Shown here: positions 1-11,400 of the stretch, piece by piece | Numbering within the stretch: the first letter of the stretch is position 1 | How the letters are laid out: each line of letters opens with the position of its first letter | NCBI GenBank assembly: GCA_035578175.1 | Contig: JAQMRL010000003.1 | Span: 87,336,469 to 87,400,468, forward strand | Source of the DNA: Catonia carolina | Lineage: Eukaryota; Arthropoda; Insecta; Hemiptera; Achilidae | Reading direction: 5' to 3' | DNA: 64,000 nucleotides | Position numbers and translations under genes: made by a program | Notes under the pieces: model-generated | Seen by the model: only the letters and a program-made list of their open reading frames with translations | Database searches by the model: none | Told to the model about the DNA's origin: nothing

Positions 1-840
1 ATTATGATTATTAATATATTATTATCCAGTGAATATACATAAAAAGTACAAGAGTCATCAAATATTTGATTATGTTATTTGTTTTGTTTTTACCGCATCT
101 TAGTTTAATTATTTTGTTTTGTTTTTTCTGTCCATTCGAACAACAAATTTAATAAAAGACTGTTATTAAATAAATAAATAAATACATTTTATATAAAGTA
201 ATGGTTTTATCCATAATTTTTTTTATTTTTATTTCATAAATGTATATGTAAATGATCCCTTTGTACTTAGTTAGAATTTATAATGATTTATAAATTAAAT
301 TATCTTTTAACATAATAAGTTGTTAATCGTAGCTGTACTTATTATAGAAATATTGAAATTTATTAGTTTTTGATAATGCAGTATGAATTTTTTTAAAGTT
401 GTAAAGAATAGGTTGTTACAATGGCAAAGTATATATATATATATATATATTGGTCATTTTTAATATAGCTTTACTATAAAGGAAAAATTAATAACATTGT
501 TGATGATTCTACTCAGTTTTTAATCATTAGAAACATGAAAAATACAACTTAGTTATATAATTTTTATATTTATTTTATTATTATTTTTAGACGAAATTTT
601 TGTAATGTTATTATATACTGAGTTATAATGTACTTTTATAAGATTTTAAGAAATTAACTATAATTATTATTATTATTATTATTATTACTATTATTAAAAT
701 GTAGACAATATTTGTTATATTTAAACGCATGTCCTTCTTTCTATTCCTTAAGGCCTGTTCACAGGTCTCATAGTAGCTTAAAGTCATTTTGATGTCTACT
801 TTGATATAATTTAATCAAAGTAGTTACTATGGTGGTCCTT
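1..840. other. AT-rich non-coding stretch with microsatellites
   Basis: No gene is visible. The stretch contains a (TA)n run near 430-450 and an (ATT)n run near 661-690. The bases are strongly A/T with stops in all frames. Confidence 0.7.
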
Positions 841-2114
841 TTAACCCTTTCGCTGCCACCGTTATTTTAGTTACATGATTTCATGTGCCGATTATGTTTT
901 ACCATTTTTTATTGTATTTACTCTAATTATAAGTACAAAGTGCAAGATTTTTTCAAAAACAGTGATTTACTAAAAAAAAAAAAAGAATAGAATGTTTACT
1001 GTGTGCCGAGGTCAAAATAGTAACAATAGGTTCACTGCCAGCTTTTATAAAGATATATAGGTGATTCAAAAAGAGCGCCGGTTTTGATATATCAAATTAA
1101 GAGATTTATTTTATTGAAAAACTGAAAATAAATACATCAACAAGTTCATCTTACCTTCCGATTTCATGTATGAAAAATGATGTCATGCATGTGTCCTCCT
1201 CTACTGCGCTGGCACGCATCGACTCTGTCCATGAAATTGGATATTACTGCACGACAAGTTTCGACTTCCATTTGCCCGATAACCCGTCGAATTTCCTCCT
1301 TCAAGTCATTGATGTTTCGGGGTTTATTGGCATACACCAATGACTTCAGATGACCCCAAAGATGAAAGTCAACAAGGCGTCAATTTTGTTTGCGAAGGTG
1401 TCATCATCCTGCCGTTTTCTCAATACCCAGTCAACAAACTGTCGTCTCTTCTGGTGGTCTGCCACTTTCAAATGTTGCGTCAACTGAATTTTATACGGGT
1501 GATATTGGAGATCGTACCGAAGAATTCTCCGTACAGAAGAACATCGTAAACCCAATTGTTGAGAACGGCGACGTATTGATTTTGCTGGGCTAACAGCCAC
1601 ACTGTCACGAACCAACGCAACGTTCTGCTCAGTTCGGCCAGAACGACGACGTCCAGAACTTTTAAGGTCGACTGTTGAACCCGTCTCAAAAAAATTTTTC
1701 ATGAGCCTGCGAACTGTTGATTCATTCGGTGCTTCATTTCGTCCTAGAGTACCGCGAAGTCGCCTGACAGTAGCCGCATAACTCTCTCCACTCTGGTAAA
1801 ATGTTTTGACGATTAACACTCGTTGTGCAATAGTAAACTTCTCCATGGTTAGACACAGACTGCGAGAGTACTACACTGCGAACAAGAGAAACTACAACTG
1901 AATCGTCAATCGGAATGTTCTCCGAAATAGAAATGAGGTCTAACAATGTTGCCAACCGATAAACAAAAATTTACCAGCCGTTTAAAAACCGGAGCTCTTT
2001 TTGAATCACCCGTTACAAGAGCGAGCTAGGCAGACCCGAAGCATATACGGAGCCGGCGCAGGGAAAACACACCTGACTCCGAAGGGTGTTCGGACCCGGC
2101 AGTGAAAGGGTTAA
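841..2114. mobile_element. piggyBac-like TTAA element (non-autonomous), interrupted
   Basis: The element is bounded by TTAA at 841-844 and 2111-2114. Inside these sit inverted ends, CCCTTTCGCTGCC on the left and GGCAGTGAAAGGG on the right. TTAA duplication and CCC/GGG termini are hallmarks of the piggyBac superfamily. Only about 320 bp is its own sequence, because a DD41D transposon fills 1060-2013. No piggyBac transposase is seen. Three further TTAA elements with similar ends lie at 36929, 39611 and 60707. Confidence 0.75.
1060..2013 (-). mobile_element. DD41D (rosa-type) Tc1/mariner transposon, internally deleted
   Basis: The terminal inverted repeats contain GGTGATTCAAAAAGAGC, and TA flanks the element at 1058-1059 and 2014-2015. 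The minus strand encodes the N-terminal DNA-binding half of a transposase, start codon at 1844-1846, opening MEKFTIAQRVLIVKTFYQSG and followed by a helix-turn-helix region. It then jumps directly into the C-terminal tail: the catalytic middle with the first two aspartates is missing. A second copy at 55805-56736 keeps the QQDG and PCDF motifs. In that copy 41 residues separate these two aspartates, which places the family in the DD41D group. This copy cannot make active transposase. Confidence 0.85.
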
Positions 2115-2811
2115 CCCTTGCTAACCTGGAAGTCAGAAATCACGCATGCGTCATCACCTTTCTTTAAACTCAATTTTCTCCGCAACTATTCATTATTTTC
2201 CAACGGGTTTAGTTTTATTGGATAGAGAATTTTCTCCTCTTTTATTTGATGTATCTTGCATATTTGTACGATGAAAATTGAAGACGTGGTGTTACGTGAA
2301 AGAAAGAGATTTTTTGACGAGCCAGTACTAAAATTTGAGCGTTTTCATCCATAACTTTTCAACAAAAAAGGTATTTGTTTGAAAATGACATCATCAGTTA
2401 ACTTAAAATGTTACGGTCGAAATCAATAAATTAGAAGTGCCGACGATGAATTTTATGATTCTAAAACCGAACAAAGAAGGTTAACACTACCCATCTTGCA
2501 TATTCCTCAGTTAAACCTTACAATTAGCGTCAAAATAAACAGTAACATATTTTGATTTATGCTATCATGTTTAGAAAATGATAATACACAAAACAACATG
2601 CGGAAAAGAGATAGAAACTTTCAAAGAAGAGGAGTAAATAAAAATTGAAAAGAGATGACATTATTTTGAGGCGATATTTTTTCATCCAGCACGTTACTTT
2701 GTTGGAATAAAAAATGATATCTTTTGAACACGTCTATCAATTTGCAATATCTAAACGATGTTATTTTTACAATGAATTGCTTTATTTATGTATATAGCTA
2801 AACATATTTTT
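2115..2811. other. Non-coding, no feature recognised
   Basis: This AT-rich sequence lies between the TTAA element and the first R1 repeat. Frames are short and broken, and no repeat shared with the rest of the window was seen. Confidence 0.6.
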
Positions 2812-4974
2812 CCTTTCTCTTGCCTATAGGAATAGATAGGAAGTATAGTTTTTCATATATTTATATAGAAAGTATTGTTTTCATGTCGATTTTTTGAAAT
2901 CAAGTTTTCACTGGATCTACACGTTTTCAGACCCCCGAACCCAAAAAACATGTTTTTAGCGATTGGTCTGTGTGTGTGTGACCAGAATATCTCAAGAACG
3001 GAACATCGTAGGAACTTGAAACTTTAGTTACATACCATTAGTGGACCCGACACGAACATTTTCATCAAAATTGATCGACCGGAAGTAGGAGTTAATTCGT
3101 GTAATTTTTCACTTTTTTGCGATTTTTCTCAAAAACTGGTCCTACGATTTTTTTTTTTAAATCACCTGGTTTACTAAAATTTTTATTCTCTACAAGATAG
3201 GGTAGGCGCCATGTTTGCTGAAATTCTTGGTGAGGCTGTTTCACGTAAAGAAATTGTTTTTTTAAGATTACAGCTTTAATATGCATTTTAGCGCAAAAAT
3301 TTTTTTAATAAAAAATGATGTAGAGAATTTAAAATCCTACAACTTTTATTTCAAACGTTTTTTGTATAACGCTTAGTTTAGCGGTAATTAGCGATTTTCT
3401 GTTTTTTTCTCACGAAAACGTGTGAAAAATTGATTTTTTTAAGATTTCGGCCTTAGTGTGCATTTTACGACAAAAGTGTTTATAAATCTAAAGTGTATAA
3501 AGTATTTATAGGAAATTAAAAGATGTACAACTTTTATTTAGAGCATTTTACTCTACAGAGCCTAGTTTAGCGTGAAAGAGTGACTTTCCGTATTTTTAAG
3601 CCAAACTGAGGTTGATTTTCATTTTGCATCATTCACTCATGATTAAAATACGGTTATGTTTTTTTGAGGTTAGTTTTTTGTTTATTTCTAATGCTTTATT
3701 ACTAATGTTAGGTAATATTGGTCATTATTTGCATTGGCAAGAGAAAGTTGTGTGAGTGTTTCACACCAGATTTTTTTGTATGTTTTAGTGACACTTTTTT
3801 TGTACGTAAATTGATATTTACTGGCTGAAAACACAAATCGGGTCTTTTCTGTTTTCTGTATGCCACTATCAAATACAAATTCCCTGTCAGATGACACAAT
3901 TCTCCCACTCCTACGTCTAGCACGCCAATCTGACTAGCAATAATCCTGCATAATGTCAACTCCACTCTGATTTCACAGTTAGTTACTACACAGTCTACTA
4001 TGAATTTTGTAGAGTTACTTTATAATATTCAGACGAAGGAAGATGCTGCAGAGTTCCTTCAGAGAAAGGGGTTATTGCATAATCCCAGAAGATGTGACAA
4101 CTGAAAAATCTGGTGTGAAACACTCACACAACTTTCTCTTGCCAATGCAAATAATTAACAATAAACATAACCTAATTTTAATCATGAGTGAAAGATGCAA
4201 AATGAAAATCAACCTCAGTTTGGCTTAAAAATACGGAAAATCACTCTTTCATGCTAAACTAGGTTCTGTAGAGAAAAATGCTCTAAATAAAAGTTGTAGA
4301 TCTTTTAATTTCGTATAAATTGGATTATATACACTTTTGTCGTAAAATGCATACTAAGGCCGAAATCCTTTAAAAAAAATCGGTTTGTTACACGTTTTCG
4401 TGAGAAAAAAACAGAAAATCGCTAATTACCGCTAAACTAAGCGTTATACAAAAAAATGTTTGAAATAAAAGTTGTAGGATTTTTAATTTTCTACAACTTT
4501 TATTGTATAAATTTTTGCACTAAAATGCATATTAAAGCTGCAATCTTAAAAAAAAATAATTTTTTTACTTGAAACAGCCTCACCAAGAATTTCAGGAAAC
4601 ATGGCACCTACCCTATCTTGTAGAGGGCTATATAAAAAATTTAGTAAACCATGCGATTTTACAAAAAATCGTAGGACCAGTTTTTGAGAAAATCGGAAAA
4701 AAGTGAAAAATTACACGAATAAATTACTACTTCCGGTTGACCGATTTTGATGAAAATGTTCGTGTTGGATCCGGTAGTGGTATATAACTTAAGTTTCAAG
4801 TTCGTACAATGTTCCGTTCTTGAGATATTCTGTTTACACTCACAGACACACAGACCAATCGCTAAAAACATGTTTTTTTGGGTTCAGGGGGTCTGAAAAC
4901 GTGTAGATCCGGTGAAAAATTGACATGAAAACAATACTTTTCTCCCTATGTATTCATATAGGCAAGAGAAAGTA
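2812..4974. mobile_element. Inverted pair of R1 repeats around a Merlin-like fragment
   Basis: An R1 copy in + orientation (about 2812-3776) and one in - orientation (about 4107-4974) form inverted arms of nearly 1 kb around a 330-bp spacer. The outer ends read CTTTCTCTTGCC and GGCAAGAGAAAG; the inner ends carry the hairpin-forming GTGTGAGTGTTTCACAC. The spacer encodes a short N-terminal peptide (4000-4104) that resembles the start of Merlin/ISXO2-like transposases. The arrangement could be a transposon with very long inverted repeats or two independent insertions. The arm pairing is visible directly; the class is inference. Confidence 0.55.
4000..4104 (+). pseudogene. Possible Merlin/ISXO2-like transposase N-terminal fragment
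   Basis: ATG at 4000 opens a 34-residue frame ending in TGA. It contains KEDAAEFLQRKGLLH followed by an RRC motif. Merlin transposases often begin with a similar helix, then FLQ..G(L/I)..., then a zinc-binding Cys. No downstream DDE region is present, because the R1 arm begins directly afterwards. The resemblance is to a short pattern only, so the call is tentative. The 5' half of the spacer shows nothing recognisable. Confidence 0.35.
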
Positions 4975-4975
4975 A

Positions 4976-5170
4976 AAAGTCTGTGTGAAACACTCCCATG
5001 ATTTCTTTTTACACAGTAAATAATAAAAAAATTAATGTAATAGTATTGTAGTAATAGCAAAATAAGAAATAAAACAACAGAACGTGTAACATAGTACTAA
5101 ATACTGGGACTGGGAAGGACAAGTATACGCGTGCGTGAGTGTGTGTTTCAGTATGGGTATTTGGATTTGA
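4976..5170. other. Short non-coding spacer
   Basis: It begins with another partial R1 terminus (TGTGTGAAACACTCCC near 4990). Nothing else is recognised. Confidence 0.5.
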
Positions 5171-5560
5171 TGGTGGCATAGTATGCCCATAACGGGCAGG
5201 TGGAGTGTTAAATTAATTGCACTTGATTTGTTGGTTCCAGGGCTACAAAAAATAGTTCTGTTTCTTATCACATAGCTAATTATATGACTAAACCATTTAA
5301 GAACAGAAGAGGTAGAGGTGTAAAAGACACTAATCAGAGTTATCTCCACTGGAAGTAATGAATTTCATTATACAGTCAGACCATGTGGTGAATGAAGTGA
5401 AGATGTCATTTGCAGGGTGGAAAGTGGGTGCTTTTCAGAGGGCCTGGCATGCTGATAAGCATACGCTTTCAACTCAGTGAGGAAGGCAATGGTAAACCAC
5501 CTCACTCCTCGATTTTACTTAGTAAAACCTCTAGGACAACATCCAACATAAAAAACAAGA
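5171..5560 (+). repeat. R2 interspersed repeat, copy 1
   Basis: This unit of about 390 bp recurs at 12620-13180 and 25345-25735. Shared landmarks are GGCTACAAAAAATAGTTCTG, TTAAGAACAGAAGA and GAGGAAGGCAATGG followed by CCACCTCACTCC. It has no coding potential. It may be the 3' end of a retroposon, since similar text is widespread in arthropods, but I cannot assign a class. Confidence 0.7.
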
Positions 5561-5796
5561 ATTAAGTTGTTTTTTTAGGTCAAACCAGCCTAAACAAAAC
5601 AACCTAAACAACAGTGGCATACAGAAAACGGAAAAGATCCTGCAAATCTATCTGTGTCTTTTCATTTTGCCATCTCACTGAGCTAATGATTGTTTAAATA
5701 TCATGCTTCATCATGAATTAAACAGAACTGACAGGCAAGCATCCTTTCGTATGAGTGGTATCTTCGATCCAAATATTCAAAGCCTTCTCCATTTTT

Positions 5797-6718
5797 ACTT
5801 TCTCTTGCTTATATGAATATATAGGAAGGAAAGTATTGTTTTCATGTCGATTTTTCTAAATCGAGTTTTCACTGGATCTACACGTTTTCAGATCCCCTGA
5901 ATCCAAAAAACATGTTTTTAGTTATTGGTATGTGTGTGTGAACAGAATATCTCAAGAACGGAACATCGTACGAACTTGAAACTTGAAACTTAAGTTACAT
6001 ACCACTACCGGACCCGACACGAACATTTTCATTAAAATCGGTCAATCGGAAGTAGTAGTTTATTTGTGTAATTTTTCACTTTTTTCTGATTTTCTCAAAT
6101 ACTGGTCCCACGATTTTTTTTAAAATCGCGTGGTTTACTAAATTTTTTTATGCTCTACAAGATAGGGTAGGCGCCATGTTTGCTGAAATTCTTGGTGAGG
6201 CTGTTTTCAAGTAAAAATATTTTTTTTAAGATTGTGGCTTTAATATGCATTTTAGCGCAAAATAGTATATGGCAAAAGTTGTAGAGAATTTAAAATCCTA
6301 CAACTTTAATTCAAACATTTCTTTGTATAACGCTTAGTTTTACGGTAATTAGCGATTTTCTATTTTTTTTCTCACGAAAACGTGTGAAAAATCGATTTTT
6401 TTTTAAAGATTTCAGCCTTGGTATGCATTTTATGACAAAAGGGTATGTAATCAAATTTATAGGAAATTAAAGGATCTACAACTTTTATTTAGAGCACTTT
6501 TCTCTACAGAGCCTAGTTTAGCATGAAAGAGTGATTTTCCGTATTTTTAAGCCAAACTGAGGTCGGTTTTCATTTTGCGTCTTTCACTAATGATTAAAAA
6601 AGGTTATGGTTTTTTGAGGTTAGTTTTTTGTTTATTTCTAATGTTTTATTACTAGATTATTGGTCATATTTAGCATTGGCGAGAGAAAGTTGTCTGAGTG
6701 TTTCACACCAAATTTTTT
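5797..6718 (+). repeat. R1 interspersed repeat, full-length copy
   Basis: It starts TTTACTTTCTCTTGC and ends in GTTTCACACCAAATTTTT, about 0.92 kb. R1 is the commonest repeat in the window. Diagnostic internal strings are CGTTTTCAGA, AACATGTTTTTAG, a variable (TG)n tract, CAAGATAGGGTAGGCGCCAT, CGCTTAGTTT and CAGAGCCTAGTTTAGC. Small frames inside it recur only because the repeat recurs. No transposase was found. Confidence 0.85.
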
Positions 6719-6859
6719 AATGTAACAAATCATTTACTCTAAAAATCCCTTCTCATCAAAGCTGTACTTTCGCCTTTTAAGCCAATCTAGAAGCTTTTTT
6801 TTAATTAAAGGACTTGTTTTGGCCTTTTCTTTTCAGTACATATTGACATTTTGCATCTT

Positions 6860-7181
6860 CTTTTTTTTCTAATTTGTGTACGTTGCAATCTGTTCAATTT
6901 AGAACAATGAGCAACCCTATGACCCAATGAGATGAGGATGATGTGTATGACATGTAAATGAGGTGTAGTCTTGTACAGACCTAGGCCGACCATTCCTGAG
7001 AGAGTATGGTTAATTGAACCCTAACCATCAAAGTACACCCGCAACCACTGTCTAGTATTCAAATCCGTATAAAAGTAACTAACTTTACTAGGATTTGAAC
7101 CAGGAACCTTTATCTCCGAAAATCAGCTGTTCAACAGCTGATTTTGGCGACGACTTTACCTCTAGACCAACCCGGTGGGAT
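6860..7181 (-). mobile_element. tRNA-derived SINE S1 (minus), with target duplication
   Basis: The right end is a tRNA-like head: on the minus strand box A reads TTGGTCTAGAGGTAAAG and box B GGTTCAAATCC. The body runs to a T-rich end at 6860. A 12-bp direct repeat ATTTTGCATCTT flanks it at 6848-6859 and 7182-7193, a classic retroposition signature. At least four further S1 copies are in the window (15118, 15738, 31540, 53927). Confidence 0.88.
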
Positions 7182-7306
7182 ATTTTGCATCTTAAAAGAG
7201 TAAAGATGACTTACAAAATGAAACATTATACAAAAACACTGAAGTAATGCACCATATTCTGTACAATATTTTTTACACACCTCAATACTTATATTATAGG
7301 CAATTG

Positions 7307-7479
7307 TGGGCAAAGTTGATTCAAATTTATGGGTATATTTTGAATTAAGTCATTGCTTAAATATTTTATTAATAGAGCATAACAGTAATAAAATCTTTTT
7401 TTAGAATATCACCATAAATCAGTGAAAGCAATGACTTTAATTCCAAATGTACTCATAAATTTGAATCAACTTTGCCCAT
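7307..7479. mobile_element. Small hairpin MITE
   Basis: GGGCAAAGTTGATTCAAATT at the left is answered by AATTTGAATCAACTTTGCCC at the right, giving inverted arms of about 60 bp with few mismatches and a short loop. No coding sequence is present and the family is unassigned. The flanks (7182-7306 and 7480-7780) hold nothing recognisable. Confidence 0.6.
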
Positions 7480-7784
7480 ACTTTTAAACGCCCAACTGCA
7501 ACCCTTAGTTATATTAAAATAGGCCACTGATTTTAATGTATACAACCCTAACTGTATTCACACAGGGGTGCAGTCATATCAACATAACATTGCTGTACAG
7601 AGTCCCATCTCTGTTTTGTAAAAAGCTTTCCTCCCATGTGGTATTTACACTATGTTATTAAATTCTTTCATTTAATTTTCAGGGCTGGCATGTTGCATTT
7701 TTGCAATATGCAATATTTTTGTATTTTTTTTTTAATATAGGTAATAAGGAATGCAGAAATGTTGTGAATTCGTAACGGTGCCAA

Positions 7785-8250
7785 TCCGGATGTCATCCTC
7801 CTACAATTTTTTTTTAAAAATCACCTCATTTACTACATTTTTTATGTTCTATACGATAGGGTAGGCACCACATGTCTGCTTAAATTCTTGGGGAGGTTGC
7901 ACTTTCATAGAAAAAAAATGGTTATTTTAAGATTGAGGCTTTAACATGCATTTTAGGGCAAAAGTGTACATAATCAAATTTACATAAAATTAAAAGATCT
8001 ACAGCATTTATTCCACGTATTTTTCTCTCCAGAGCCTAGTTTAGCGTCAAAGAGTGATTTTCCATATTATTAAACCAAACTAAGATTGGTTTTCATTTTG
8101 CATTCACTCATGATTAAAATTAGGTTATGTTTTTTGAAGTTAGTTTTTTTTATTTATTTCTAATGTTTTATTACTAATGTTAGGTTATATTGTTCATTAT
8201 TTGCATTGATAACAGAAAGTTGTGTGTGTTTCACACCAGATTTTTTTTTA
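7785..8250 (+). repeat. R1 repeat, 5'-truncated
   Basis: It begins within the R1 body (CATCCTCCTACAATTTTTT) and ends with the usual TTTCACACCAGATTTTT. It lies about 215 bp beyond the 3' end of the Ca2+-ATPase gene. Confidence 0.8.
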
Positions 8251-8413
8251 ATCTTTGAGTAGTATGTTTTTTCAATGAAATGAATAATGAATGTATTCTA
8301 GAGGAAGCTTTAGAGAATTAGAAAACTTTAAAAAATTCACTTATGAAGGTATCAAAAAATGAAAACATAATTTACAATTTGAATTGTTAAATAGCATAAA
8401 ATTAACTGTAAAC

Positions 8414-8419
8414 TTTATT
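8414..8419 (-). terminator. Polyadenylation signal AATAAA for the Ca2+-ATPase
   Basis: TTTATT on the plus strand is AATAAA on the minus strand, about 47 nt past the stop codon of the 1,093-codon frame. It may be the signal carried over from a parent mRNA. Confidence 0.45.
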
Positions 8420-8465
8420 AACAGTTCTAATAAGATGTTTTAATGTAAAATACATTATGATATGA

Positions 8466-11400
8466 TTAAGCGTGTAATTTACATCTACTATGTAAATCAA
8501 TTGCACTTTTCGTGTGTGCTTCGACACTTGCCAGTGACTGATGACAACAGTGATCCATATTTTCTTGAATGCTTTCAACCATTGCAGTCTGACTCTTGAG
8601 TCTTGTTAAATTTGGAACCCACTTCATTCTGCTGTCATGTTTATACAATCCCATTTGAACTGCATCATCAGTTGTGATTGCTCCAGTGAATTCTTCTGGA
8701 TTCCATGAAGGTACCTTAGCGCTGGGTATGGTAATAAGAATTTGGTTCCATAGTAAAGAGCCAATACCTAGAAATAAACACCACATCCACAGATCCAATG
8801 GAAGTGGTTGAGTTTTAAAAGCCTGACCTCCACACTCTACAATAATTACTTGGCCAATTATTGTTCCAGTCCATATACAGAGGAAATACATATTTGAGAA
8901 TATGCCTCTAAATATGTTTCTCTCATTATTTACTTTTCTTGCATTGATTTCATTGCACAATGTCATCAATACAAATGTATTAAAAATCATAGTAAAATGG
9001 ATTGAAGGCTCGTGACGCTGCATTCCTATTCCAGAGTCAAAACAAAATAAGTTATGCCCAGCAAAAAGTAACATGAATATTATAAATAAAAAGTAGAGTG
9101 CTTGGCCGACGATGTGCTTCATCATAGTCCTGGAAATCAAAGGTCGTGTTCGACCGTACGGTTGTCGTAATAAAAGTGCTTTCGTTGGCATTTCTGTGGC
9201 AAGTGCAAGCGAAGCAAATGTGTTCATTATAAGATTGACCCAAAGCATCTGTACAGCTTTTAATGGGCTGTCTCGAATAGTGCATGCTCCTACAAAAGCA
9301 ACTGTAACTGCAACTATATTAACAGTGAGTTGAAACTGTAAAAATTTACAAATGCTATCAAAAACATTTCGACCCCACATAACTGCTTTTACAATACTGC
9401 TGAAATTATCATCTGTGAGAATTATATCTGATGCTTCTTTAGCCACATCTGTTCCTGCTATGCCCATTGCAAACCCAACATCTGCTTTTTTGAGCGCTGG
9501 AGCATCATTTGTTCCATCCCCTGTAACAGCTACAATCTGTCGATTACTACCGATTTTGCTGTTGATTATTCCTTTAACAAGATTGTACTTGTCTGTAGGT
9601 GAAGATCGAGCTAATACCCGGAGTGAAGGCCAAATTACATCTATTAATTTCTGACGGATGATTCCTCTTTCATCTCTTATCAGCGTATTAAACTGCTTTC
9701 CTTCCAGTACCAATGCTTTTTGATTTGCACGTAGTATTCCGCATTTTGTGGCAATCGAACGTGCAGTATTAATGTTATCACCAGTTACCATTCGAACAGT
9801 GATGCCTGCTCTTCTGCAGATTTTTATTGCTTCAGGTACTTCTGGTCGAACTGGATCTTCAATTCCTAGAATGCAAATTGCAGTTAGTCTGTTAATAATG
9901 TAATCTTCTGCTTCCCATGGTATACTGGTTCTAATCATGACTTGGTTTATCATTGGGTTATCAGGTACAAAGTCACGATGTGCAATTAAAATAGTTCTTA
10001 AACCTTCACATGCCATGGGTTCAATAATTTCTTTAATCATTCTCTCTTTCATTGGTGAAGTCAAATCGACCACTTCTCCATTCTGATTGTAAATATATGT
10101 ACACTTGCCTAAAACGACTTCGGATGCACCTTTGGTAAACACTCGATACCCGCCGTTTTGATAAGGAATGACTGTACTCATTGATTTCCTCACAGAGTTA
10201 AAAGTGTAAACATGAGCAAATGTTTCTTCTGGATTTGCATCTCTAATCGCTTTATAATCTTTACCCAAACCCAGAACAAAACCAAGTAAGGCACACTCAG
10301 TCTTGTTCCCCACTTGCGTCGGGAGGCCGGATAAGTTATCAGAAGGTATGATTTGGGATGAATATATTGAGTTGATAGATATACCATGTGTTATTAAATA
10401 TCCAACTTCAGGAGGGATTGAAGCATATTCTGGAGTTACAAAATACCTTGTTTCACAAAAATATGACTGTACCACTGTCATTCTGTTGGTTGTTAATGTT
10501 CCAGTTTTGTCTGAACAAATTGCAGTTGCATTTCCCATAGTTTCACAGGAGTCTAAATGTCTCACCAAGTTATTATCTTTTAACATTTTCTTTACAGAGT
10601 AGGCCAAAGAAAGACTTACAGCAAGAGGTAGCCCTTCTGGTATTGCTACCACTAGTACTGTTACAGCGATTATAAAAAATTCCACAAAATCATTGAAACA
10701 GTCACTTCTCCATGGTTGTTTTTCTATTACAAATGTGGAAATACTATAATTCAGTATCAGCACTATTAATGTTAGTAAAGCCATAGTTGATCCCACATAA
10801 CTGATCTGTATGAGGAGTCCAGTAAGTTTTGCCTGAAGAATAGATCTTTCTTTGCCGAATCTGGCAGTGCTTTCAGTTGAAAAAGCATCTGTTGAGGTTT
10901 CATGGCGAGAATGCTCTGATAAGTTACGTAAACCCTTTCTTATTTCAGGTTCATGGGCTTTGATAGTCGTTCCTAGCAAAGTAAACAAATTACCTGCCTG
11001 GGAGTTAATACCGACAGCAGTAATAACGATTTTACCTGAACCTTCCATTATTTGGGTTCCTGAAAATACCAGTGGATTTTTTTTAGAATCTTTATTGACA
11101 TAATCAGATTCTCCAGTTATAGATGACTCATCAATTTGAAGATCATTGCTTTGTATTACTATACCGTCAGCAGGTAACACATCACCATATTTAACTAAAC
11201 ATATATCACCTACTACCACTTCATCTACCACTATATTTGTAATTTCTCCACCACGAATTACAAAAAATGTGTGATCTTTATGAACTCTGCTTTGAAGTCC
11301 TCGAAATTGTCTTTCTTTTGAGTAATCATTAAATGCTGTTACACTAGCAACTACAACAACAGACAAACAAATTGCTAGTCCCTCTATCCAACCATAAGCT

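Noticed and set aside
6860..7181. tRNA-like heads with good boxes A and B
   Set aside because: All are attached to SINE bodies, several have target duplications, and none folds as a full tRNA with an acceptor stem.
9052..11103. Several frames of 65-100 codons on both strands inside the Ca2+-ATPase
   Set aside because: They lie in other frames of a clear 1,093-codon gene and show no domain.
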